A stretch of 64,000 nt of DNA from contig CALSPM010000007.1 of NCBI GenBank assembly GCA_943788235.1, positions 23,468 to 87,467 of the forward strand. Direction: 5' to 3'. Shown in pieces: positions 56,737-64,000 of this stretch. Origin of the DNA: an uncultured Cyclobacteriaceae bacterium (GTDB taxonomy: Bacteria; Bacteroidota; Bacteroidia; Cytophagales; Cyclobacteriaceae). A program made the translations under genes and the position numbers. Each line of letters starts with the position of its first letter. The first letter of the stretch is position 1. The notes beneath the pieces were generated by a model. That model was not told where the DNA came from, did not search any database, and saw only the letters and a list, made by a program, of their open reading frames with translations.

Positions 56737-57489
56737 ATGAATACTTATTTTAAAAACATATTGATTTATTCGTTGGGCAGCTTGATGTTGATTTCATTGA
56801 TCAGCTTTCGGGCGTTGAGGCTTTCTGAACGCAAGGTGAGTAGAATTGAGATTGAAATCATGAACAATCAAGATTTTTATCTCATTGATCAATTTGAAAT
56901 TCAAGCGTTATTAGACAAAGAGCAGTCGGTTGTATTAGGAACCAATTTCGACCAAGTTGATATTAAGTTGTTGGAAAGACAAGTGGAGGAAAATCCCTTC
57001 GTGGCTGAAATTGATATTTTCATGAGCGTTACTGGGGTTTTGGGAGCTAAAGTATCTCAGGCGCAACCTATAGGACGTTTGATGAGTTCTAGCGGTCCTG
57101 ATCAATACATAGATGTGACGGGTAAGTTATTGCCCATGAATTCAGATTATACCGCTCGGGTTCCGCTCATTTCTTTTGCTGAATATCCACAATGGAAGTC
57201 AAATCTAGGAGAAAATGATTTGGGTAAGCAATTAATGGAGTTCCTAATTTTCATCAACAAAGACGAACTGTGGAAGGCTCAAATCGCACAGCTCGCCGTG
57301 AGTGAGGAAAATGAATTGACCCTTTTGCCACAAATGACCAAGCAATTAATCCTATTTGGGCCTATGGATGAGATTGAAGAAAAATTTAAAAAATTAAAGC
57401 TTTTTTATAAAGAGGTGCTACCCAAGAAAGGGTGGAACACCTATAGTTCGATAAACTTAAAATACAAGAATCAAATTGTGTGTAAGTAA
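56737..57489 (+). CDS. ftsQ: Division protein FtsQ
   Basis: Bitopic division protein connecting cytoplasmic and periplasmic parts of the divisome. One N-terminal helix at about 7-25, then a POTRA-like domain with FEIQALLDKEQ and VDIKLLERQVEENPFVAEIDIF (about 71-92), and a beta-rich remainder. Sequence identity is low across phyla; the call uses topology, the POTRA pattern and place between murC and ftsA. Length 250. It is followed by ftsA after 15 bases. Confidence 0.9.
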   Translation: MNTYFKNILIYSLGSLMLISLISFRALRLSERKVSRIEIEIMNNQDFYLIDQFEIQALLDKEQSVVLGTNFDQVDIKLLERQVEENPFVAEIDIFMSVTGVLGAKVSQAQPIGRLMSSSGPDQYIDVTGKLLPMNSDYTARVPLISFAEYPQWKSNLGENDLGKQLMEFLIFINKDELWKAQIAQLAVSEENELTLLPQMTKQLILFGPMDEIEEKFKKLKLFYKEVLPKKGWNTYSSINLKYKNQIVCK

Positions 57490-57504
57490 ATAAATTGATG
57501 AATA

Positions 57505-58800
57505 ATGGATAACGACCAAATAATTGTAGGCCTTGATATTGGCACAACTAAAATCTGTGCGATTGTGGGCAGAAAAAACGAGTTCGGAAAATTGGAAATT
57601 CTGGGTATGGGTAAAGCCATTTCAGACGGTGTCATTCGGGGGATTGTCACCAATATCGATAAAACAGTAAAGGCGATTGAATCTGCGATAGAGGAGGCCA
57701 GTGCGCAATCAGAAATAGAGATCAACGTAGTCAACGTGGGCATTGCGGGTCAACATATCAAAAGTGCGGTACATCATGGATCTATCACTAGAGACACCAA
57801 TGATGAAATTACCGTTGAAGATGTCAGCCGACTGGCCAATGATATGTATCGGATTGTAATTCCGCCGGGTAGTGAAATCATTCATGTCATGCCTCAAGAT
57901 TATTTAGTAGATTATGAAGAAGGCATCAAGGATCCTGTCGGTATGTCTGGGGTTAAGTTGGAGGCTGATTTTCACATCATTACGGCACAAACCAATGCCA
58001 TCAATAACATCAATAAATGCATCAAGCGAGCAGGATTGAAAATTGAAAACCTAATTCTTGAACCTTTGGCTTCTAGCCTCGCGGTACTGAGTGAAGAAGA
58101 AAAAGAGGCCGGCGTGTGTTTGGTGGATATAGGTGGAGGGACTACAGATATTGCTGTTTTTTATGACAATATTATCAGGCACACAGCAGTGATCCCTTTT
58201 GGAGGCAATATTGTTACTTCCGACATCAAGCAGGGGTGTATGGTGATGCACAATCAAGCCGAATTATTAAAAACAAAATTTGGCAGAGCGATTTCAGACG
58301 AGGCCAATCCCAATGAAATCGTCGCCATTCCCGGCTTTAGGAACAGACCTGCCAAAGAGATTTCTGTCAAAAACCTGGCTCATATTATTGAAGCGAGAAT
58401 GGAAGAAATCATTGAAATGGTTCATACTGAAATTATCTCCTCAGGCTATCATAAAAAATTAGCGGCAGGGATCGTAGTGACTGGCGGCGGTTCACAATTA
58501 AATAATTTAAAACAATTATTTGAATACATGACTGGCCTTGATACTCGGGTAGGTTATCCCAATGAGCATTTGGGAAAAAGTAAGGTTGAAGACGCAAAAA
58601 GCCCCATGTATGCCACCTCAGTAGGCTTAGTATTGACGGGTTTCAAAGCATTGGACATCAGAGAATCAAATTATAAAGAGACGACTGGCCTTTCGGAGCG
58701 AAAGGTAAAAGATAAAAAGAATTCAAATTTTTTCGGGAACATGTTGGAACGGACTAAGGAATTGCTCTTAGACGACATCAACGATAAACAGGAATATTAG
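57505..58800 (+). CDS. ftsA: Division protein FtsA (actin-like membrane tether of FtsZ)
   Basis: Actin-family ATPase that anchors FtsZ to the membrane. GLDIGTTKICAIVG (about 9-22) is phosphate loop 1 and CLVDIGGGTTDIAVF (about 204-218) phosphate loop 2; VTGGGSQLNNL is the adenosine motif. Between them, the 1C domain region lies at about 85-165. The C-terminus (about 400-431, basic and amphipathic, with FGNMLERTKELLLDD) fits a membrane-targeting helix. Length 431 is usual. ftsZ follows after 32 bases. Confidence 0.96.
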   Translation: MDNDQIIVGLDIGTTKICAIVGRKNEFGKLEILGMGKAISDGVIRGIVTNIDKTVKAIESAIEEASAQSEIEINVVNVGIAGQHIKSAVHHGSITRDTNDEITVEDVSRLANDMYRIVIPPGSEIIHVMPQDYLVDYEEGIKDPVGMSGVKLEADFHIITAQTNAINNINKCIKRAGLKIENLILEPLASSLAVLSEEEKEAGVCLVDIGGGTTDIAVFYDNIIRHTAVIPFGGNIVTSDIKQGCMVMHNQAELLKTKFGRAISDEANPNEIVAIPGFRNRPAKEISVKNLAHIIEARMEEIIEMVHTEIISSGYHKKLAAGIVVTGGGSQLNNLKQLFEYMTGLDTRVGYPNEHLGKSKVEDAKSPMYATSVGLVLTGFKALDIRESNYKETTGLSERKVKDKKNSNFFGNMLERTKELLLDDINDKQEY

Positions 58801-58832
58801 AAAAAAAAAGGGAACAATTAAACAGAACAATC

Positions 58833-60452
58833 ATGGCAGAAAACACATATGCATTCGATATGCCCACCCATCACAAATCTATTATTAAGGTTATTGGTGT
58901 AGGGGGTGGCGGCAGTAACGCTGTTAATTACATGTTTAATCAAGGAATTAAAGATGTAGAATTTGTAGTTTGTAATACAGATAGTCAAGCACTTCAAATG
59001 AGCCCAGTACCTAATAAGCTCCAAATAGGGATTAACTTGACAAGTGGATTAGGGGCGGGTGCCAACCCTGAGAAGGGAAAAAATGCCGCCATAGAAAGTA
59101 AAGAGGAGATTAGAGAACTTCTTGGAGACGATACCAGAATGATTTTCATCACTGCAGGAATGGGAGGAGGAACCGGAACAGGTGCGGCGCCCGTGATTGC
59201 ATCTGTAGCTCAAGAGATGGGTATCTTGACCGTGGGTATAGTGACTTCACCCTTTGGATTCGAAGGGAGAAAAAAAACGAAACAAGCCAATGAAGGAATT
59301 GATGCACTGAAGGAATACTGTGATACGGTCTTGGTTATTCTCAATGACAAGATCAAAGAGATATATGGTAATTTATCTATTCGAGAGGCTTTTGGACAAG
59401 CAGATAATGTCTTGACAACTGCCTCAAAAGGGATCGCTGAAATTATTACAGTTTCTGGATATGTCAATGTTGATTTTGAGGATGTTAAAACTGTGATGAA
59501 AGGAGCTGGAGCCGCTGTTATGGGTAGTTCTGAAACGACTGGAGAGAATAGGGCTAGAAGAGCGGCTGAAGCAGCCATTAATTCTCCATTACTTAATAAT
59601 CATACCATTGCAGGAGCGCAAAAAATATTATTAAGTATTGTTTCTGGAGAAGAAGCGGAATTACAAATGGATGAGCTCACTGAGATTACAGATTATATGC
59701 AGGATATGTCAGGAGAGGATGCTGAAGTTATTTTTGGTCATGGAGTAGACCCTACCTTAGGTGAAAAAATCCGTGTGACCATTATCGCTACTGGTTTTGC
59801 GGTTGCACCAAACGAAGTAGTAGCCAAAGCAGCCTTGAATGATGATAATTCTCTTGATCCCAATAATGAAGATGAAAGCCAGGCTGATTCAAACGAGGAT
59901 CAAACAAATAAAGTATATGACTTAGACGCTTCCGAAGGTATCAATCAAATCAGTCTTTTTGGTAATGATCTTGAAGAGAATACCGAAAATTCAGAAGATT
60001 ATGATTTGAAATCAATCATACCTACCCCCACATTTGATGATCCGATATCAGAGGAGACGCAGGATCCATTACAATATGATTTTGAGCTACCAGAGAGTAG
60101 GGATGAGGATCATGGGGCATTTACTTTTGAACTTGAATCTGATTCAGAAGAGGAGTACAAAGACGATTACCCCTTAGAAGAGTTGACTGATAACAGTCAT
60201 TTATCTTCCAAAAAATCACAGATGATGGAAGCGCGCCGAAAGAGGGAGGAGGCCATAATGAATGAAAAGCAACATCAACCCATTTCCAATGAAGGATTGA
60301 AGGAAAAATGGGAGGTACCTGCTTTTGAGCGTAAGCGTGTTAAGCTCCAAAAAGTACCCCACTCGATGGAGCGAAATATCTCCAAATTAAGTTTGAATGA
60401 AGACAACCAAATCATAGGTAATAATAAATTCTTACATGATAATGTAGATTAA
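58833..60452 (+). CDS. ftsZ: Cell division GTPase FtsZ
   Basis: Tubulin-like GTPase that forms the division ring. The glycine-rich [13 protein letters not shown] is at 22-34 and the GTP signature GGGTGTG at 111-117. The T7 loop with [11 protein letters not shown] is near 209-219. The globular part ends near 330. A long acidic linker runs from about 345 to 480, followed by the conserved binding peptide [12 protein letters not shown] near 490-503 and a distinctive tail ending FLHDNVD, both familiar in Bacteroidota FtsZ. At 539 residues it is longer than E. coli FtsZ because of the linker. Last gene of the cluster. Confidence 0.97.
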   Translation: MAENTYAFDMPTHHKSIIKVIGVGGGGSNAVNYMFNQGIKDVEFVVCNTDSQALQMSPVPNKLQIGINLTSGLGAGANPEKGKNAAIESKEEIRELLGDDTRMIFITAGMGGGTGTGAAPVIASVAQEMGILTVGIVTSPFGFEGRKKTKQANEGIDALKEYCDTVLVILNDKIKEIYGNLSIREAFGQADNVLTTASKGIAEIITVSGYVNVDFEDVKTVMKGAGAAVMGSSETTGENRARRAAEAAINSPLLNNHTIAGAQKILLSIVSGEEAELQMDELTEITDYMQDMSGEDAEVIFGHGVDPTLGEKIRVTIIATGFAVAPNEVVAKAALNDDNSLDPNNEDESQADSNEDQTNKVYDLDASEGINQISLFGNDLEENTENSEDYDLKSIIPTPTFDDPISEETQDPLQYDFELPESRDEDHGAFTFELESDSEEEYKDDYPLEELTDNSHLSSKKSQMMEARRKREEAIMNEKQHQPISNEGLKEKWEVPAFERKRVKLQKVPHSMERNISKLSLNEDNQIIGNNKFLHDNVD

Positions 60453-60936
60453 GAATAGGGAAAATAATAGTTATGAATTTTGTTGACAGAGGGGAGTTTT
60501 TTACTAAAGACAAATGAGAGATTAACTAAAATGAAATGTAAAGTGTTGACAGGAAAGAATACCTAAAATAATAGGCTTTTTTTGGAGTATATGATGACTC
60601 AATTGATGTCTATGATGGTAGTATATTATAATAGAATATCTATCAGATAGAATGGGAATTAGGTAGTTGGATTTGGGTTAATGTATTTAAAAAAATCATA
60701 AAACAAATAATGGCATAAGGTATAGAATTAAAGCACGTTAACTCATCAATATTAAAATTAGCTATAAATGTTACATTCATATCTTTTTTTGATATTAAGA
60801 AATAGGAATTAGGGGTTACTTTTTGTACCTAAGAGGCATATATTTTTATCTAGAAAGACATTTTTGCGACAAAAAAGTAAAAAAGAACCCTTTTTCAGTC
60901 TGATTTAACTTGTAATGGAAGCTTTTTTGTCATTTT
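60453..60936 (+). other. Non-coding stretch between ftsZ and the surface-protein gene
   Basis: About 480 AT-rich bases. Only very short open frames occur and none is coupled to a neighbour. A near-palindrome TCTATC-A-GATAGA is present in the middle. I found no clear terminator after ftsZ, no tRNA and no exact TAnnTTTG box followed by a good start codon for the next gene. The sharp change from housekeeping genes to a repeat-rich surface gene lies here. Confidence 0.45.
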
Positions 60937-62832
60937 TTGGCGATTTTTGTATGTTTTTTAACAACCAGTACCAAATTGATTAGAAGGTTCTTTTCCTTAA
61001 TCACAAGTTTTTCCTTTAAAACTTGCTCACTTTCCTTTAATAAATGGAAGAACACCACCTTGTTTTTTTATAATTTTTTTAGGAAGAGTAACGGAATCAA
61101 GTACACTTTATTTTTTATATTATTAGAATCATTTGGAGGATCATCCATCTCCGCCTTTGCAGGTGCCGATCTGATGAGCAAAGTCTATAAAGAACCAATA
61201 AACTTGGTATCGACAACTGTTGATATCGTCCCTACAATATCTGCTCCTACTATTGTTTTAAGTAGTAGTGTTTCGAATTTGAAGGCAGGAGAAACAGCCA
61301 CCATTACCTTTACACTCTCCGAGTCATCCAATGACTTTGTTTTGGGAGATATTACCGTCTCTGGAGGGGCACTTAGTTCTTTTATAGGATCAGGTAAAAA
61401 TTATACAGTCGTATTCACCCCATCTCCTAACAGCACATCAAATGGCGTGATCAGTGTGGCCAGTAGTAAATTCTCTGATGTTGGTGGCGATTTCAATGCA
61501 GATGGTGGTGATTCTAATAATACGGCTACTATTACTGTTGACACTATTGTTCCAACGATTACGGGTGTTAGCGCAACTACAAATAATGGATCTTACAAAG
61601 AAAGTGATGTAATTGCTATTACGGTAGGATTTAGTGATGTGGTTAATGTCACAGGTATTCCTCAGCTTACCTTAGAGACCGGAGGTAGTGATGCGGTGGT
61701 TAATTACAGCAGTGGAACGGGTAATAATACATTAACTTTTAATTATACGATTGGTTCAGGAGAGACATCGAGTAAGCTGGATTATGAGGCCACCAATTCA
61801 TTGGAATTACCAGCATCCAATCCTGGTACTCCAGTATATGAAAATACCGGTGGGGTTGGGGTTAGAGCAGCCATCAGAGGAGATTATGCATATTTGGCAG
61901 ATAATGGTACAGGTCTTGCCATTATAAACATATCAGATCCAACAAATCCTGGTACTCCCTCATATGTAAATACGACAGGTTATGCACGATATGTAGTTAT
62001 CAGCGGTAATTATGCTTATGTTGCTGATGAGGCCTCTGGTCTAGCTATTATAAATATTTCAGACCCAACCAATCCTGGTACTCCTACATACGTAAGTACT
62101 AGTTTAAAAGTATGGGCACTAGCCATCAGTGGTAATTATGCTTATCTAGCTGTAAGTGCTGATGGTTTAGCTATTATAGACATATCAGATCCAACAAATC
62201 CTGGCGCTCCGGTATATGAAAATACCACTGGATATGCTTATGGCGTAGCTATCAGTGGTAGTCATGCTTATGTGGCGGTAAGTAGTTCAGGTCTTGCTGT
62301 TATAGATATATCAGATCCAACAAATCCTGGCGCTCCGATATATGAAAATACCAATGGGTCTGCAAACAAAGTAGCGATCAAAGGTAATTATGCCTATGTG
62401 GCAGATGGAGGCTCAGGTCTCGCTATTATAGATATATCAGACCCAACAAACCCTGGCACTCCGGTATATGAAAATACGACTGACGCACGGGGAATAGCTA
62501 TAAGTGGTGATTACGCTTATGTCGCTGATTTCGGTTCGGGTCTCGCTGTTATAGATATATCTGATCCAACAGACCCCGGCACTCCTGTATATGAAAGTAT
62601 GAGTCAAAATGCATTAGGAGTCACTATTAGTGGTAATTATGCTTATGTGGGTGCTTCTACAGCAGGTCTAGCCATTATTCCCACTAACGTGAACACTATC
62701 TCTGATGTATCAGGAAATGCAGCGACGTTGACTTTGGCGAGTCCCGGAGCAACTAATTCTTTGGGAGTTAATAAAGATTTGATTGTTGACTTTAACAGAG
62801 AGTGCTGGAGGATCTCCCACCATAACTGGTAG
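60937..62832 (+). CDS. Large surface protein with Ig-like domains and seven LVIVD repeats, N-terminal part (frame broken)
   Basis: Exported repeat protein. A hydrophobic signal lies at KYTLFFILLESFGG with cleavage likely at AFA-GA (about 61160). No in-frame ATG precedes it; TTG codons at 60937 and 61060 are the only options, so the start is uncertain. Two Ig-like domains follow at about 105-205 and 206-290. Seven LVIVD repeats of 42 residues (last full one 41) cover about 295-585, with strands such as GNYAYVAD and GLAIIDISDPTNPGTP. The second Ig-like domain appears to resume after them (ISDVSGNAATLTL). The frame is lost near 62790, so the last residues (FNRECWRISHHNW) are spurious. Likely an adhesin-like or cell-surface binding protein; function unknown. 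Confidence 0.7.
   Translation: MAIFVCFLTTSTKLIRRFFSLITSFSFKTCSLSFNKWKNTTLFFYNFFRKSNGIKYTLFFILLESFGGSSISAFAGADLMSKVYKEPINLVSTTVDIVPTISAPTIVLSSSVSNLKAGETATITFTLSESSNDFVLGDITVSGGALSSFIGSGKNYTVVFTPSPNSTSNGVISVASSKFSDVGGDFNADGGDSNNTATITVDTIVPTITGVSATTNNGSYKESDVIAITVGFSDVVNVTGIPQLTLETGGSDAVVNYSSGTGNNTLTFNYTIGSGETSSKLDYEATNSLELPASNPGTPVYENTGGVGVRAAIRGDYAYLADNGTGLAIINISDPTNPGTPSYVNTTGYARYVVISGNYAYVADEASGLAIINISDPTNPGTPTYVSTSLKVWALAISGNYAYLAVSADGLAIIDISDPTNPGAPVYENTTGYAYGVAISGSHAYVAVSSSGLAVIDISDPTNPGAPIYENTNGSANKVAIKGNYAYVADGGSGLAIIDISDPTNPGTPVYENTTDARGIAISGDYAYVADFGSGLAVIDISDPTDPGTPVYESMSQNALGVTISGNYAYVGASTAGLAIIPTNVNTISDVSGNAATLTLASPGATNSLGVNKDLIVDFNRECWRISHHNW
61819..62690 (+). repeat. Seven tandem LVIVD repeats, 126-base period
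   Basis: The AATCCTGG-type unit start recurs at 61819, 61945, 62071, 62197, 62323, 62449 and (as GACCCCGG) 62572. The spacing is 126 bases five times, then 123. Each unit encodes about 42 residues of the LVIVD propeller-repeat type (NPGTPVYENT, a G-x-YAY-x-A strand, GLAIIDISDPT). Seven units suit one closed seven-bladed beta-propeller, an inference. Confidence 0.9.
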
Positions 62833-63329
62833 CTATAGTTCTAATGATCAGACTTCGGTTACTCTGACTTTGAGCGGAGTCACTGCTAATAATACGTCAT
62901 TGACGATCTCACCAAACTATGATGATGCCACGGGAACGATTGTAGACAATTCAGGTAATGAAATGAGTTTTTCTGAGACCGTAGCAGGAACTGATGGAGC
63001 GCGTCCTGCTATGATCTCTGCAGTCACCGGGGATTCTAATACTGACGGTTCTGTAGACCAAATGGTTGTCACTTTTAGTGAGCAAGTAGACCTAACTAGT
63101 GTAGATAATAATAATTTTACTTTAACAGAAAGTGCTGGAGGATCTCCCACCATAACTGGTAGCTATAGTTCTAGTGATCAGACTACGGTTACTTTAATAT
63201 TAACAGGGGTTACTGCTAATAATACATCATTGACGATTTCACCAAATTATGATGATGATACGGGAACAATTATAGACAATGTAGGTAATGAGATGAGTTT
63301 TTCTGAGACCGTATCAGGAACAGATGGAG
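62791..63329 (+). repeat. Direct repeat, 330-base offset, encoding Ig-like domain halves
   Basis: Bases 62791-62999 and 63121-63329 are close copies at an offset of 330 bases, with runs of exact identity more than 25 bases long near their starts. They encode TESAGGSPTITGSYSS and the following strands of a repeated surface domain. The first copy lacks the upstream 120 bases that precede the second, which marks the site of the frame break near 62790. Confidence 0.85.
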
Positions 63330-63784
63330 CTGCCCCCGTTTTCAGCTCTATCACTCCTACCGAAAACAGTAGTATAAAAGTTGCAGATGTTGGTTATAGA
63401 TTGTCTGAAACTATTGCCAATGGCTCTGTTACTTACAGAAGAACGGGTGGGAGTGCGGATGGATCTTCTCCACATGCAGTGAGTCTCTCAGGTTCAGAAT
63501 TGAGTTTAGGAGTAAGGAGTTTGGCAGCTTTAACGAATGCTCCAACACTTACAAGTGGTTCAACCTACATGCTTGAATTTAACGGAACAGATTTAGTAGG
63601 GAATTTAGGTAGCGAATTAACAGTGACCGGTATCGTTTTTGATGGAGCTGCTCCAACGTTCGTAAAAGCCTGGCAGTACGATACAGATGGCAATGGTAAC
63701 ATAGATGAGATCGTAGTGGAGTTGAGTGAAGATCGGTTTCTGGATGCCAGTGTTGTGCTATGGAGACTTTGCTTTAGGAAGTAG
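62791..63784 (+). CDS. Surface protein, middle part in a second frame
   Basis: Continuation of the Ig-like array after the frame break. It begins inside a domain (TLTESAGGSPTITG) whose first half is missing, then gives a complete 110-residue unit (GDSNTDGSVDQMVVTFSEQ through SFSETVSGTDGA) and a further domain of another type (TENSSIKVADVGYRLSETI). After ELSEDRFLDASVV the frame is lost again near 63755 and ends in a spurious tail (LWRLCFRK). It has no start codon of its own and is a piece of the same gene. The true gene would be very long and runs past the window. Confidence 0.65.
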
Positions 63785-64000
63785 TGGAACTGTGGATGGC
63801 TTCAGTAGTTCCAGTAGTGGTTCTAGGTCGAATACTAAGGATGCGGCTGACAATGATAAGTACCTCACTTTAGAGGTGAGTGTAACGGGTACGGCAGATG
63901 TGACGGTGGCTTATACCGATAATAATACAGGCAATGATTTATCAGACTTGTCAGGCAACCAGGCTGCGAGCGCTTCTTCGATCAGCACAGATGATCAGGC
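63753..64000 (+). CDS. Surface protein, third-frame continuation, open at the window end
   Basis: After the second break the coding sense continues in the remaining frame with YGDFALGSSGTVDGFSSS, then KYLTLEVSVTGTADVTVAYT and LSDLSGNQAAS, in keeping with a SwmB- or Ig-like domain of the same protein. One extra base between 63755 and 63758 explains the shift. The frame is open to the end of the window, so the C-terminus and any type IX sorting domain lie outside. Confidence 0.55.
   Translation, partial: MCYGDFALGSSGTVDGFSSSSSGSRSNTKDAADNDKYLTLEVSVTGTADVTVAYTDNNTGNDLSDLSGNQAASASSISTDDQ

Noticed and set aside
61819..62690. CRISPR-like regular spacing of 126 bases
   Set aside because: The units are coding, in one frame, with LVIVD protein repeats and no short identical repeats separated by unrelated spacers.

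Overview
The window is a chromosomal segment of a Bacteroidota bacterium. The evidence is a gliding-motility/type IX secretion C-terminal domain protein, a succinate dehydrogenase of the single-subunit cytochrome b558 type, an arginine operon built round an N-acylornithine transcarbamylase, an Nqr operon, a cell-division cluster of the Bacteroidota type, and several -7 boxes that match the Bacteroidota promoter pattern TAnnTTTG. The base composition is AT-rich. Order and genus cannot be fixed from the sequence; a free-living Cytophagales- or Saprospirales-like organism is a guess. No tRNA, rRNA, CRISPR array, insertion sequence or prophage was seen.

Left part (1-24.3 kb), mostly single genes or short operons: an exported M16 peptidase, a lipoprotein sulfatase and a dehydrogenase-like propeller/cytochrome c lipoprotein (all minus); a sugar-permease-like MFS transporter whose N-terminus is frameshifted; a Cys/Met-metabolism PLP enzyme; a small lipoprotein; an MscS channel; an M3 oligopeptidase facing it across overlapping promoters; a large exported protein of unknown function; sdhCAB; a frameshifted cell-surface gliding-type protein; and a DCC-family protein.

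Middle part (24.4-44.8 kb): fabD, a 53-residue lipoprotein gene, cmk and ispH are coupled by overlapping stop and start codons. nqrABCDE follows, with no nqrF. Then comes a nine-gene arginine operon (GNAT acyltransferase, argG, argC, proC, argD, argF', argB, argE-like, argH) with almost every junction overlapping. It is preceded by a short open frame that ends in Arg-Arg-stop on a small hairpin, which looks like a translated attenuator leader. An AddA/RecB-like helicase-nuclease and a SlyD-type prolyl isomerase close this part, ended by a perfect 20-bp hairpin.

Right part (45.2-60.5 kb): a full division and cell-wall cluster, mraZ-rsmH-ftsL-ftsI-murE-mraY-murD-ftsW-murG-murC-ftsQ-ftsA-ftsZ. 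Three GTGG-type repeats at 10-bp spacing, the MraZ operator pattern, overlap the promoter. The last 3 kb hold a large surface protein gene made of Ig-like domains, with seven LVIVD propeller repeats that appear to be inserted inside one Ig-like domain. Its reading frame is broken at least twice before the window ends.

The most interesting points are the arginine leader peptide, the MraZ operator/promoter overlap, the nested LVIVD array, the absent nqrF, the specificity residue of ArgF', the tiny lipoprotein locked between fabD and cmk, and the cluster of single-base frame breaks, which may be genuine or sequence errors.
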